Source: a bacterium (GTDB lineage Archaea > Nanoarchaeota > Nanoarchaeia > Woesearchaeales > UBA10216). Taken from it: a DNA stretch of 17,820 nucleotides. Below are positions 1-6,492 of the stretch, piece by piece; within the stretch, counting starts at the first letter, position 1, and every line of letters begins with the position of its first letter. The notes below the pieces were generated by a model. The model was not told where the DNA came from. It worked only from the letters and a program-made list of their open reading frames with translations, and ran no database searches. The DNA is taken from assembly GCA_024206195.1 (NCBI GenBank), contig JAAGZO010001287.1, positions 1 through 17,820 on the forward strand. Direction: 5' to 3'. The position numbers and the translations under genes were made by a program.

Positions 1-2
1 AA

Positions 3-29
3 GAACTGGGCATAGAAATTGTCCATTAA
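3..29 (+). CDS. possible C-terminal end of a plus-strand gene (partial)
   Basis: Reading from base 3 gives ELGIEIVH followed by TAA at 27-29, a plausible protein end. It is followed by inverted repeats and a strong terminator-like hairpin at 104-129, which would suit the 3' end of a plus-strand transcript entering from the left. Only eight codons are visible, so no family can be named. A different frame stays open from base 2 through the terminator and looks like chance. Confidence 0.25.
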   Translation, partial: ELGIEIVH

Positions 30-103
30 TGTTCACCGGGCAAGGTGAAGGTTTCTTTGCCTTCATTTACCACCCCCAACATAATTGGAGGCAAATGATT
101 TGG

Positions 104-140
104 TCTTCATTGCGGCGACGCAATGAAGATTTTATTTTTT
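104..140 (+). terminator. hairpin plus T-run, terminator-like
   Basis: A perfect 11-bp stem (104-114 with 119-129) is closed by a GCGA tetraloop, which is a GNRA loop. It is followed directly by a T-rich tract at 130-140. This has the form of an intrinsic terminator for plus-strand transcription coming from outside the window. On the other strand it lies just after the stop codon of the RIO1 gene (132-134), so it may also shape the 3' end of that mRNA. Confidence 0.6.
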
Positions 141-839
141 TATTATCAACTTAATTGATTTCTCGTCATCAATCTTGACACCGAGTTTTCTGAAGAAGTC
201 AGCAGTGTTTTTCACGTCTCTTTCCAGAAGTTCTTTTGCAATAACATTTCTTGTGGTTGTAGCGTGAGAGAAATCTATCAAAACAGGCGTTTCATTGTCA
301 TTCAGAATGTTGAATTTGGATAGATCGCCATGGACAAAGCCTGCTTTGTAGAACCTTCTAAGATATTCAATGATCTTGTTGTAGAATGCTTCTGGATCCT
401 TTGGATGCTGATCCTTGACCTGTGGAGCAGCCATTTCATCACCAATAAACTCCATCACAACAATATTCTTTTTGAATGCCAATGGTTTTGGTGAGCTTAC
501 CTCTGCAGAGTGTGCAGCGAGCATGTTCCTGTATTCTCGCTGAGCCCAGGCAAAGATTATTTCACGCTTGTTCTTCTTCAGGCTTGCAAACCGTGGATCG
601 CCTCTTATGTAAAAATACATGTTATTGAAATCAGAGGCTTCTAAGCGGTGAATCTTAATAACAGTTTTTTTACCGTCTTTTTCTCCAGAGAAAACATTTG
701 ATTCCTTTCCAATTGAGATAGGGCTTAGAGTACCCTCTTCAAAGTAGCCTTCTGTGATGAGTTTTATCAGGCTATCTACAGTAAACTTATCAAATACATT
801 TTCAAAGGTCTTGAATTTTTCCCTTGTTTTCTTAGCCAT
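132..839 (-). CDS. rio1: RIO1-type atypical serine/threonine protein kinase
   Basis: This 235-residue protein is an atypical protein kinase of the RIO1 family, which in archaea and eukaryotes acts in late maturation of the small ribosomal subunit. The ATP-binding segment GKESNVF (about residues 44-50) is followed by the VIKIHR lysine (K62) and the RIO signature YIRGDPRF (about 77-84). The catalytic loop is HGDLSKFNIL (D172, N177). The metal-binding aspartate is in IDFSHA (D189), where many RIO1 proteins have IDxSQ. Length fits a compact archaeal RIO1. A TATA box (minus-strand GCTTATAAAC, 861-870) is centred 27 bases before the ATG, so the mRNA is probably leaderless. The gene follows the unknown 146-residue gene by 33 bases on the same strand but seems to have its own promoter. 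RIO2 is less likely because its N-terminal winged helix is not visible. Confidence 0.9.
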   Translation of the reverse strand: MAKKTREKFKTFENVFDKFTVDSLIKLITEGYFEEGTLSPISIGKESNVFSGEKDGKKTVIKIHRLEASDFNNMYFYIRGDPRFASLKKNKREIIFAWAQREYRNMLAAHSAEVSSPKPLAFKKNIVVMEFIGDEMAAPQVKDQHPKDPEAFYNKIIEYLRRFYKAGFVHGDLSKFNILNDNETPVLIDFSHATTTRNVIAKELLERDVKNTADFFRKLGVKIDDEKSIKLIIKK

Positions 840-860
840 GTTAGAAAGAATAGAATGTGT

Positions 861-870
861 GTTTATAAGC
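861..870 (-). promoter_or_regulatory. TATA box for RIO1 kinase gene
   Basis: Minus-strand GCTTATAAAC is centred 27 bases before the ATG at 839, the spacing expected for a leaderless archaeal transcript. It lies immediately beyond the stop codon of the upstream gene. Confidence 0.6.
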
Positions 871-872
871 TT

Positions 873-1313
873 TTAGTTAGCTCCCTGGAATGCAGTACCA
901 TAATTCAGTTCTGAGGCTGGTTCATATGTTATTTCTGGTTTTTCTATAAAGCTTTCAAGAATTTCTTTTATTTTTGGTTCTGCTTCAAAAAGTCCTTGTG
1001 TTGCACCATAAAATTCCTGCATGAACTTCTTCATGTGTTGAATGTCCTCTGTCCAGTCTTTCTCTTCGTCTTGTAATGTCTTTAAAAGACCCTCAATTGT
1101 TTCTTTATTCACTTTATCAGTTTCTGTAAAGCATTTGTTATTGAGTAAATTAGTAAAACTAGGTGTTAAGTAATTCTGTTGCGTATATCTTAGATCCTCG
1201 AGAAATGCATCTTCGCTTTTTTCTTCTCTAGAGAAAGCAGCTGCACTATCAAAGATTGGCAAAAGGCCGTTCTTTGCAATGTGCACAAGCCCTTCCTCAT
1301 AGTTTGGTATCAT
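873..1313 (-). CDS. hypothetical protein, coupled to the YdjC-like deacetylase
   Basis: This 146-residue protein matches no family I recognise. It is acidic, apparently mostly alpha-helical, with no signal peptide or membrane segment and a single cysteine. The charged middle (about residues 60-125) alternates acidic and lysine residues in a helical pattern. Its ATG overlaps the stop codon of the upstream deacetylase gene in an ATGA overlap (1310-1313), so translation is probably coupled and the two proteins may be needed together. It has no promoter of its own. Confidence 0.7.
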   Translation of the reverse strand: MIPNYEEGLVHIAKNGLLPIFDSAAAFSREEKSEDAFLEDLRYTQQNYLTPSFTNLLNNKCFTETDKVNKETIEGLLKTLQDEEKDWTEDIQHMKKFMQEFYGATQGLFEAEPKIKEILESFIEKPEITYEPASELNYGTAFQGAN

Positions 1314-2251
1314 TTTAGTTCAGCATTACTCAGTCCTTTATAAAGTTTGTTTGGGCTGTTATGAAGTTCTTTTAAGTCTCCATAACTTATGACACTGATT
1401 CCTTGGTCTTCAATAGCTTGCCTTACATTATCTGACCTGCATGCATCAAGACCTTCTTTTCTTCCTTTCTCTGGTTTTTCTGGATTAAAACCATGAGCAA
1501 CGTATTCTGTTATTGTTCCATGAGGACTTCTTTGAAGGTCATCAACCAGGGTTTCTTCATCACTAATAGCGACTAATCTGTTTGGGATTGCAACTCCTGC
1601 GTTTGCTACATCATGATTTAACCGTAATGCTTGTGTTCTAAGAGGCAGTTTCTCATTTTTTGCAAGCTTTACAATTGCTTTTGTTAGCTCTTCAGGTGCT
1701 ATGTGTGTATAGAAATGTGTCATGTGAGGAGCAATAAAAGCAGGATCAACACCTGCATCTTTAAGCCGATTAAACTGTTCTTCAAATTCATGATACAAAG
1801 CATCGCCGCCTGTTTCTGCAAGGCCCATTGTGTTCTTAAGTAGTTTCCATGGGAGAACAACATCTCCTTTAATGAAATACCCGTCTTTGTCTTTTAATGC
1901 AGGGACATCAGTTTGAGGTCTAATAGGCTCATAATTAAAAGAACTACGAGAATAAACAAGGTGTGATCCCACATCCAATTCAGGGTTAGCTTTAGCGTAC
2001 TCAATTGCGTCTTCTAAGCCGCTAGCACCAACTATTGTTGAAGCACCGCTAATGCCTCCTTTTTCATAGGCTTCCTTTACTGTGCTATTTAATCCATCAT
2101 CTCTTCCAAAATCATCAGCAACAAATATAGCTGCCTTCTCAGCACCTATTTTTTTTAGAAGTTCCTTGTTTCGTGCTCTAACCTGTCTATTATGGTTATC
2201 ACTAAGATATGTATTTACGAATCGATTAAGTTGTCTAGTTATTGGATTCAT
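1310..2251 (-). CDS. ChbG/YdjC-like carbohydrate deacetylase, divergent
   Basis: This 313-residue protein resembles the YdjC/ChbG/HpnK family, metal-dependent enzymes that remove acetyl groups from N-acetylated sugars. The family signature ADDFG is at residues 45-49 (D46, D47). It is followed by the usual GLNSTVKEAYEKGGISGAS-like stretch, the metal-ligand segment VGSHL (H97), and a His-rich segment PHMTH (H176, H179). The C-terminal end ISVISYGDLK matches the family's final strand and helix. The HxH motif is altered to HxxH, and about 40 residues precede the ADDFG strand, which usually lies near the N-terminus. Substrate and activity are therefore uncertain. A TATA box at 2277-2285 lies about 30 bases upstream of the ATG. 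The gene is first in an operon with the 146-residue unknown protein. Confidence 0.7.
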   Translation of the reverse strand: MNPITRQLNRFVNTYLSDNHNRQVRARNKELLKKIGAEKAAIFVADDFGRDDGLNSTVKEAYEKGGISGASTIVGASGLEDAIEYAKANPELDVGSHLVYSRSSFNYEPIRPQTDVPALKDKDGYFIKGDVVLPWKLLKNTMGLAETGGDALYHEFEEQFNRLKDAGVDPAFIAPHMTHFYTHIAPEELTKAIVKLAKNEKLPLRTQALRLNHDVANAGVAIPNRLVAISDEETLVDDLQRSPHGTITEYVAHGFNPEKPEKGRKEGLDACRSDNVRQAIEDQGISVISYGDLKELHNSPNKLYKGLSNAELK

Positions 2252-2276
2252 AATACCCCCTACATGGACAAACTAC

Positions 2277-2285
2277 TATATAAAT
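2277..2285 (-). promoter_or_regulatory. TATA box for the YdjC-like gene
   Basis: Minus-strand ATTTATATA lies about 30 bases before the ATG at 2251, predicting a leader of only a few bases. A GGGGG run at 2256-2260 sits where a Shine-Dalgarno could be, but it would lie at or before the transcript start. Confidence 0.5.
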
Positions 2286-2332
2286 CTTTCTATTTTTATC
2301 ACTAAAGGGTGGTAAATATCAAATTCGCAAGA

Positions 2333-2340
2333 TTTATAAA
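2333..2340 (+). promoter_or_regulatory. TATA box for the structured RNA candidate
   Basis: TTTATAAA on the plus strand predicts a transcript start near 2360-2365, just before the structured region. It faces away from the YdjC-like gene promoter about 50 bases to the left. Confidence 0.5.
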
Positions 2341-2360
2341 GAGATGAGTATTTCCATTTT

Positions 2361-2548
2361 ATGCACAAATGGGTCCTCGTATAAGCTGGACATCTGTCTG
2401 GCAGTGAGTATGAGACACTCTTGTGTAATGCAGCCCATCACCAGAGTTACCCAATGGAGCTCACGACGTAAGTCAAGCAATGAGCTTGGGGGTTAGTGAC
2501 GGGCGACAAACATTATATTCAAGACGACGAACGAGCCGTACGCTTAGT
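2361..2548 (+). ncRNA. structured RNA, candidate archaeal SRP (7S) RNA
   Basis: This stretch is more GC-rich than its flanks and has no convincing reading frame. Its core folds into a long interrupted hairpin: 2419-2423 with 2520-2524, 2426-2430 with 2511-2515, 2433-2436 with 2501-2504, 2438-2441 with 2496-2499, 2450-2452 with 2488-2490, and 2457-2463 with 2481-2487. The tip is GAC-GTAA-GTC (2465-2474), a GNRA tetraloop, with TCAC on the 5' side and AAGCAA on the 3' side. This matches the layout of SRP RNA helix 8, where UCAG faces AGCAG below a GNRA loop. A TGTAAT at 2424-2429 could be the U-turn of the SRP Alu domain. Against this, it is shorter than the usual roughly 300-nt archaeal SRP RNA, helix 6 is not evident and the terminal helix is weak. 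The 5' and 3' ends are estimates. Confidence 0.45.
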
Positions 2549-2722
2549 TTATCATCATCATTTCATTCATTTAAATTTCATTTAAGGTAAACCAAGGAAA
2601 AACTTAGTACATTGGCTTGTTCTTGAAAGACTGAGGGGAAGTATCATCACATTCACTAATCATTTTAGGAAATTTGAAGCAGTGAAATAATAGGTACTTC
2701 TTCTACAATTGGAGGGATCAGA
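2549..2722 (+). promoter_or_regulatory. dnaG promoter region and leader
   Basis: No gene is visible here. CATTTAAATTTC at 2569-2580 is a TATA candidate and would start a transcript near 2595-2600, giving dnaG a leader of about 125 bases, unlike most genes in the window. CCAA at 2591-2594 can pair with TTGG at 2613-2616. A Shine-Dalgarno GGAGGG at 2711-2716 lies 6 bases before the dnaG ATG, which supports that start. Confidence 0.45.
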
Positions 2723-3958
2723 ATGGGAAAGATAAGTCCAGTATCAGCAAAATACATTGTTAATGCATCAATTAATATTGAGGGAGTTGTTGACAGACCT
2801 GACGTTATAGGTGCTATCTTCGGCCAAACAGAGGGGCTTTTGGGCTCTGAGTTGGAACTGAGGGAGCTTCAGAGATCAGGTAGAATAGGAAGAATTGAAG
2901 TAAATACAGAAACCAGGTCAGGAAAGACTACTGGTTCAATAATTATTCCTTCTTCTTTAGACAAGGCAGAAACAGCCATAGTAGGGGCTGCTTTGGAGAT
3001 AATCCAGAGAATAGGGCCTTGTAATGCAAAGATACATGTCCAGAATATAGAGGATGTAAGGGTATCAAAGAGAACCTTTGTTGTAGACAGAGCAAAGGAG
3101 CTTTTGAGGAACCTAATGGAAAGTGTTATGCCTGATTCACAGGAGCTTGCAGATGAGGTAACATATTCTGTACGAGTTATGGAAATAAAGCAGTACGGAA
3201 GAGACAGGTTATCAGCAGGTCCTGCAATTGATGAATCAGATGAGATCATTGTTGTAGAAGGCAGAGCTGATGTTCTTAACCTGCTAAAGCATGGTATAAA
3301 GAATGCAATTGCAATGAACGGAACATCTGTTCCAGATACAATTGTTGAGCTGAGTAAGAAAAAGGTAATAACTGCGTTTGTTGACGGCGATAGAGGCGGT
3401 GACTTGATAATTAAGGAGCTTGCTGCTATTGCTGACATAGACTATGTTACAAAGGCACCTGATGGCAAAGAGGTAGAAGAGATAACAAAGAAGGAGATCC
3501 ATAAAGCCCTGAGAAGCAGAATAGCTGCTGAACAGGCAAAGATGGAGATGCCTGCTAGTAGAGATTCTGGTAATTCAAGAAGACCAATGCCGCAGAGAAG
3601 GCCAGCTCCACAGCAAAGATCAGCACCACCTCAACAGCAGAGAACAGAATCTAAGAAGAGAATATCTCCTGAAGAGGCGCAGACCTTCAAGAAGATGGTA
3701 GAGGACCTCATTGGAACAAGAGGAGCCTATATTCTTGATGAGAAGCTGAATATTCTTGGAAAGGTTCCAACAACAGAACTGCAGACAACACTAAAGAGTC
3801 TAAGTGCTGTTTATGCTGTTGTGTTTGATGGTTCAATCGACCGAGACCTTGTGAAGACAGCAGAGAAGTCTGGTGTAAACCACCTTATAGGAATGGACAA
3901 CAAGGTTAAGACACACGAAACAAGAATAACGCTGATAACACTAAACGATTTTAATTAG
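2723..3958 (+). CDS. dnaG: archaeal DnaG-type primase / exosome-associated protein
   Basis: This 411-residue protein is the archaeal DnaG homologue, which carries a Toprim domain. In other archaea it is found with the RNA-degrading exosome (Csl4/Rrp41 complex) and has some primase activity. The N-terminal region (about 1-165) matches the archaeal DnaG family from its conserved SPVSAKYIV start. The Toprim core has the glutamate in VVEGRADVL (about residue 178) and the DGDRGG acidic motif (about 219). A proline/glutamine/arginine-rich linker follows (about 285-315). The C-terminal domain (about 320-411) is also typical. Length is normal for the family. The start is supported by GGAGGG 6 bases upstream. 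Its stop codon overlaps the stop of the convergent gene at 3955. Confidence 0.95.
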   Translation: MGKISPVSAKYIVNASINIEGVVDRPDVIGAIFGQTEGLLGSELELRELQRSGRIGRIEVNTETRSGKTTGSIIIPSSLDKAETAIVGAALEIIQRIGPCNAKIHVQNIEDVRVSKRTFVVDRAKELLRNLMESVMPDSQELADEVTYSVRVMEIKQYGRDRLSAGPAIDESDEIIVVEGRADVLNLLKHGIKNAIAMNGTSVPDTIVELSKKKVITAFVDGDRGGDLIIKELAAIADIDYVTKAPDGKEVEEITKKEIHKALRSRIAAEQAKMEMPASRDSGNSRRPMPQRRPAPQQRSAPPQQQRTESKKRISPEEAQTFKKMVEDLIGTRGAYILDEKLNILGKVPTTELQTTLKSLSAVYAVVFDGSIDRDLVKTAEKSGVNHLIGMDNKVKTHETRITLITLNDFN

Positions 3959-4476
3959 TTATACACTGGTGGAGGAAGGTGTTCAGGACGAACTCTTGAC
4001 TCCGCCATTGCTTCTTTAAAAGTAGGACTTATAATACGATCAAGTAGGTCATGAGTTTGAATTATTTCTGTACTGGTTACACGCTTTAGTGTAATATCGC
4101 CTTGAACCTTATTTAAAAGAATCCTAGCTAATTCTTGATTGCCAAGATTAATGTATCCTGTTGCCATGTCTAACATCTTCTTGTCAACTGTTTCATAGCA
4201 GCTGTCAATGCACTTTTTCATATTTATGCCAGATGGATACTCTGCAGTCAAGTTGACATTATTGTGCATTAGATCCTCGATCTCTCTTTCAAGATCTGAA
4301 TGAGCATCATCAATAGAGTATACGTTTAATTGAGCATAATCCGCAATTTTTTGGATATTGCCCATAACCCTTTTTATCATGCCTTCATCATAAGAACGGT
4401 CATTATGAATGGTTGTCTTTTTTCCTTTTGTGGAAAAGTGACGCTTCTGCAATTCATATCCTTTTCTTTGCATCAT
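3955..4476 (-). CDS. hypothetical helical protein with a CX3C motif
   Basis: This 173-residue protein is not recognised. The N-terminal 30 residues are basic and probably flexible. The rest looks alpha-helical, with a CIDSC motif (C89, C93) on one helix face and a short proline-rich end (LPPPVYN). It has no signal peptide or membrane segment. It lies 5 bases after the 410-residue gene and lacks a promoter of its own, so the two form an operon; the partner also has CX3C motifs. Its stop codon overlaps that of dnaG on the other strand. Confidence 0.7.
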   Translation of the reverse strand: MMQRKGYELQKRHFSTKGKKTTIHNDRSYDEGMIKRVMGNIQKIADYAQLNVYSIDDAHSDLEREIEDLMHNNVNLTAEYPSGINMKKCIDSCYETVDKKMLDMATGYINLGNQELARILLNKVQGDITLKRVTSTEIIQTHDLLDRIISPTFKEAMAESRVRPEHLPPPVYN

Positions 4477-4481
4477 TTTAA

Positions 4482-5714
4482 TCAGTTAATACTTGGATAC
4501 TGATGTATCTTTGTTTCATCTAAAAAAAGCTTAGGTGTTGCGCTCTCTGAAACTGCCTTTCTTGAATAAGGACTCTCCAGTATTGTGTTTAGTCTTTCAA
4601 TAACCCCTGTTTCTGGATTACGTATTCCTGCTCTTTTCCTTGCCAAATTTATTTTTTCTTCAGTTGTTCCAAGATTAGGATCGGTCATGTCTTCAAGCTC
4701 TTGCTGGTTAAACAAAACATCCTCATTGTCTTCTTTGCACCTGTTGATGCACTCATTTGCTGCATCAATGCATTCTCTTGCGCAGTCGAATTCTCCTTCA
4801 ACTATGTACAAATTTCCGTTTTTCTGTAGCGGTTCAATAAGCAGGCTAAAGCGCTTTTCAAGCCCTGTATCAAAACCGTATTCATTGCTTTCTTGGTCTA
4901 TCTGATGAAGCATATTATATGCTTCAATAACTACTGTGCTGGCTGCTAAAGGTTTTTCAACCTCTTCATTAAGGATATTTGTAAGTTGTCTATTGAATCT
5001 ATTAAGACCCGCGTTTATATAATCGACAAGAACGCCTTTCTTTGACTCAGCTGGCATGTCTTTACCTGTTCTGTCTTTGTATTCCTGAAAATGGCTATCC
5101 ATTGTGTGTCTCTCGTATTTGCCTGCAGCATCCTTTGCTCTTAATATCATTCTTGTTTTGCCTGCAATAGAAAGCGCTTCTTTTTCCTCTGCATCAAAAG
5201 GTGTCTGCATTGCACGTACATCATCTTCAGTTAGAGATCTGATAACTTCATAGTTTAATATTAGTTCAGTATTCATAATTCCATATGTTTCAATGCAGTG
5301 TTCAATAGAATCTATTCCTGAAAAAAGAGTGCTCATCTGTGTTTTTGGGTCTATTGAATCAATGTCTCGCTCGATGTAGTTGATTAAATCCTCTGCTACA
5401 CTAAGGCCTGCTTCTTTTATTTTTGATGTGTCAAGACTGTGATTTTGACTGTAATCCAGCATACGGTCCAGCATCTTCATTGTTTCTTTGAGCGAATATT
5501 CACCAAATTCATATTCACTAATAACTGAGTTAACATATTCAAGCCTTAATTCATCAGCTTCACACTTAGAAATATCTCCTTTCTTCATACCAGCCTTGAT
5601 GTGCTTTTCTGCGCTATTGTCTCCTTTACTAGCAGCAGTTATAGCTTCAGCTTTATGATCTTCAATTCTTTTGAAAGCTCGGACTAGTTTCTCAAGACCT
5701 TTTAATGGTTCCAT
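4482..5714 (-). CDS. hypothetical helical protein with twin CX3C motif
   Basis: This 410-residue protein is not recognised. It is acidic and appears almost entirely alpha-helical, with no signal peptide or transmembrane segment. Cysteines at 311, 315, 322 and 326 form CX3C-X6-CX3C on one predicted helix, so all four would face the same side; other cysteines lie elsewhere. Such spacing is known from cysteine-rich four-helix metal-storage proteins and from disulfide-bonded helical hairpins, but overall similarity to either was not shown. A TATA box at 5738-5748 is about 29 bases before the ATG. It is the first gene of a two-gene operon with the 173-residue protein. Confidence 0.75.
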   Translation of the reverse strand: MEPLKGLEKLVRAFKRIEDHKAEAITAASKGDNSAEKHIKAGMKKGDISKCEADELRLEYVNSVISEYEFGEYSLKETMKMLDRMLDYSQNHSLDTSKIKEAGLSVAEDLINYIERDIDSIDPKTQMSTLFSGIDSIEHCIETYGIMNTELILNYEVIRSLTEDDVRAMQTPFDAEEKEALSIAGKTRMILRAKDAAGKYERHTMDSHFQEYKDRTGKDMPAESKKGVLVDYINAGLNRFNRQLTNILNEEVEKPLAASTVVIEAYNMLHQIDQESNEYGFDTGLEKRFSLLIEPLQKNGNLYIVEGEFDCARECIDAANECINRCKEDNEDVLFNQQELEDMTDPNLGTTEEKINLARKRAGIRNPETGVIERLNTILESPYSRKAVSESATPKLFLDETKIHQYPSIN

Positions 5715-5737
5715 AAAGAAGCAATTTTGAATAACTC

Positions 5738-5748
5738 ATATTTAAAGC
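5738..5748 (-). promoter_or_regulatory. TATA box for the twin-CX3C operon
   Basis: Minus-strand GCTTTAAATAT is centred about 29 bases before the ATG at 5714 and predicts a leaderless or nearly leaderless mRNA for the two-gene operon. Confidence 0.55.
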
Positions 5749-5776
5749 TTTCGTTTTTGTTGTCTCTTTAGAGTGG

Positions 5777-6412
5777 TTAAATAAACTCGATTACAGCTTC
5801 TTTCAATAATCTATCTAAGTTCACTCTTAGAATTTCGTTTGTGCGGTGCCACAGAAGATATGTGAGTAGCTCTTCATGTGTCTGTTCTAGTGTGGCATTT
5901 GTCCCGTTATACAGCGCTGTAAAGCGCTTTTCAACATCAGACTGACTTACATTCACCTCACGCGATAGGTTTTTCTCAATTAGATCATTAATCAAGAGCT
6001 GCTTTCTTACGCTTTCCTTATATGAATCATAGCTGAGCTTTTGCATTTCAAGGTTTTTCTCGAATTCCTCTTCTGTTGTTGATAGTTTAGCATAGTGTCC
6101 TTTAAGATAGTCTTCTAGTTCAGCATTTGATATTGAGAATCCTCTTTTTTCAGCCTCTTGTGATAGAAGAACGCGCTCAATAGACTGATTTAAAATATAA
6201 TCAGGGGTTGCATAATCCCTGAACTCAAGCTCTGTGCTTGCGTAAATTATGTTAAGATCGCTCTGTGTAATTACATCTCCATTGACGTATGCTATGATAT
6301 CTGTTTTTAGTGGTTGTTCTTCTGTTGGTTGTTCCTCTGGGCTGTAGAAAAAATATACAGCTGCAGCCACAATAACCACTAAAACCAGTCCAATAATGAG
6401 TTTTTTGTTCAT
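5777..6412 (-). CDS. membrane-anchored SurA N-terminal-like protein
   Basis: This 211-residue protein starts with a lysine pair and a hydrophobic segment (about residues 5-22) ending in AAAVYFFYS, a membrane anchor or uncleaved signal. A short glutamate/proline linker follows, then a helical domain. The stretch AYVNGDVITQSDLN and the helices after it (about residues 40-140) match the SurA N-terminal chaperone domain of peptidyl-prolyl isomerase proteins. No parvulin catalytic domain follows. Sequons such as NGT, NLS and NVS fit an extracytoplasmic location. The reading frame is open 150 bases further upstream, but a TATA-like GATAAATAAATG (6435-6446) 28 bases before ATG 6412 and the hydrophobic start favour this start. 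It is divergent from the pilin-like genes, so it may assist folding of surface proteins. Confidence 0.7.
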   Translation of the reverse strand: MNKKLIIGLVLVVIVAAAVYFFYSPEEQPTEEQPLKTDIIAYVNGDVITQSDLNIIYASTELEFRDYATPDYILNQSIERVLLSQEAEKRGFSISNAELEDYLKGHYAKLSTTEEEFEKNLEMQKLSYDSYKESVRKQLLINDLIEKNLSREVNVSQSDVEKRFTALYNGTNATLEQTHEELLTYLLWHRTNEILRVNLDRLLKEAVIEFI

Positions 6413-6434
6413 GATGCATTTTGGAGATATTGGT

Positions 6435-6470
6435 GATAAATAAATGTTTTGATTAGAAACCTTTAAATAA
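6435..6470. promoter_or_regulatory. divergent promoter region with two TATA boxes
   Basis: GATAAATAAATG (6435-6446, read on the minus strand as CATTTATTTATC) is 28 bases from the SurA-like ATG at 6412. CTTTAAATAA (6461-6470) is 27 bases before the pilin-like ATG at 6493. The two promoters overlap within an 80-base gap, so transcription in the two directions may be linked. Confidence 0.55.
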
Positions 6471-6492
6471 ACACTTTTCTGTTTTGGTTTGT

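Noticed and set aside
2..172. Plus-strand frame open across the left edge
   Set aside because: It runs through the terminator hairpin and into the antisense of RIO1, with no protein-like composition.
2361..2548. tRNA, 5S rRNA or RNase P RNA in the structured region
   Set aside because: No T-loop GTTCRANYC, no 5S core, and none of the conserved RNase P blocks such as GAGGAAAGTC were seen.
2869..3438. 189-codon minus-strand open frame inside dnaG
   Set aside because: It is a serine/isoleucine-rich antisense shadow of a well-supported gene and has no promoter or family signal.
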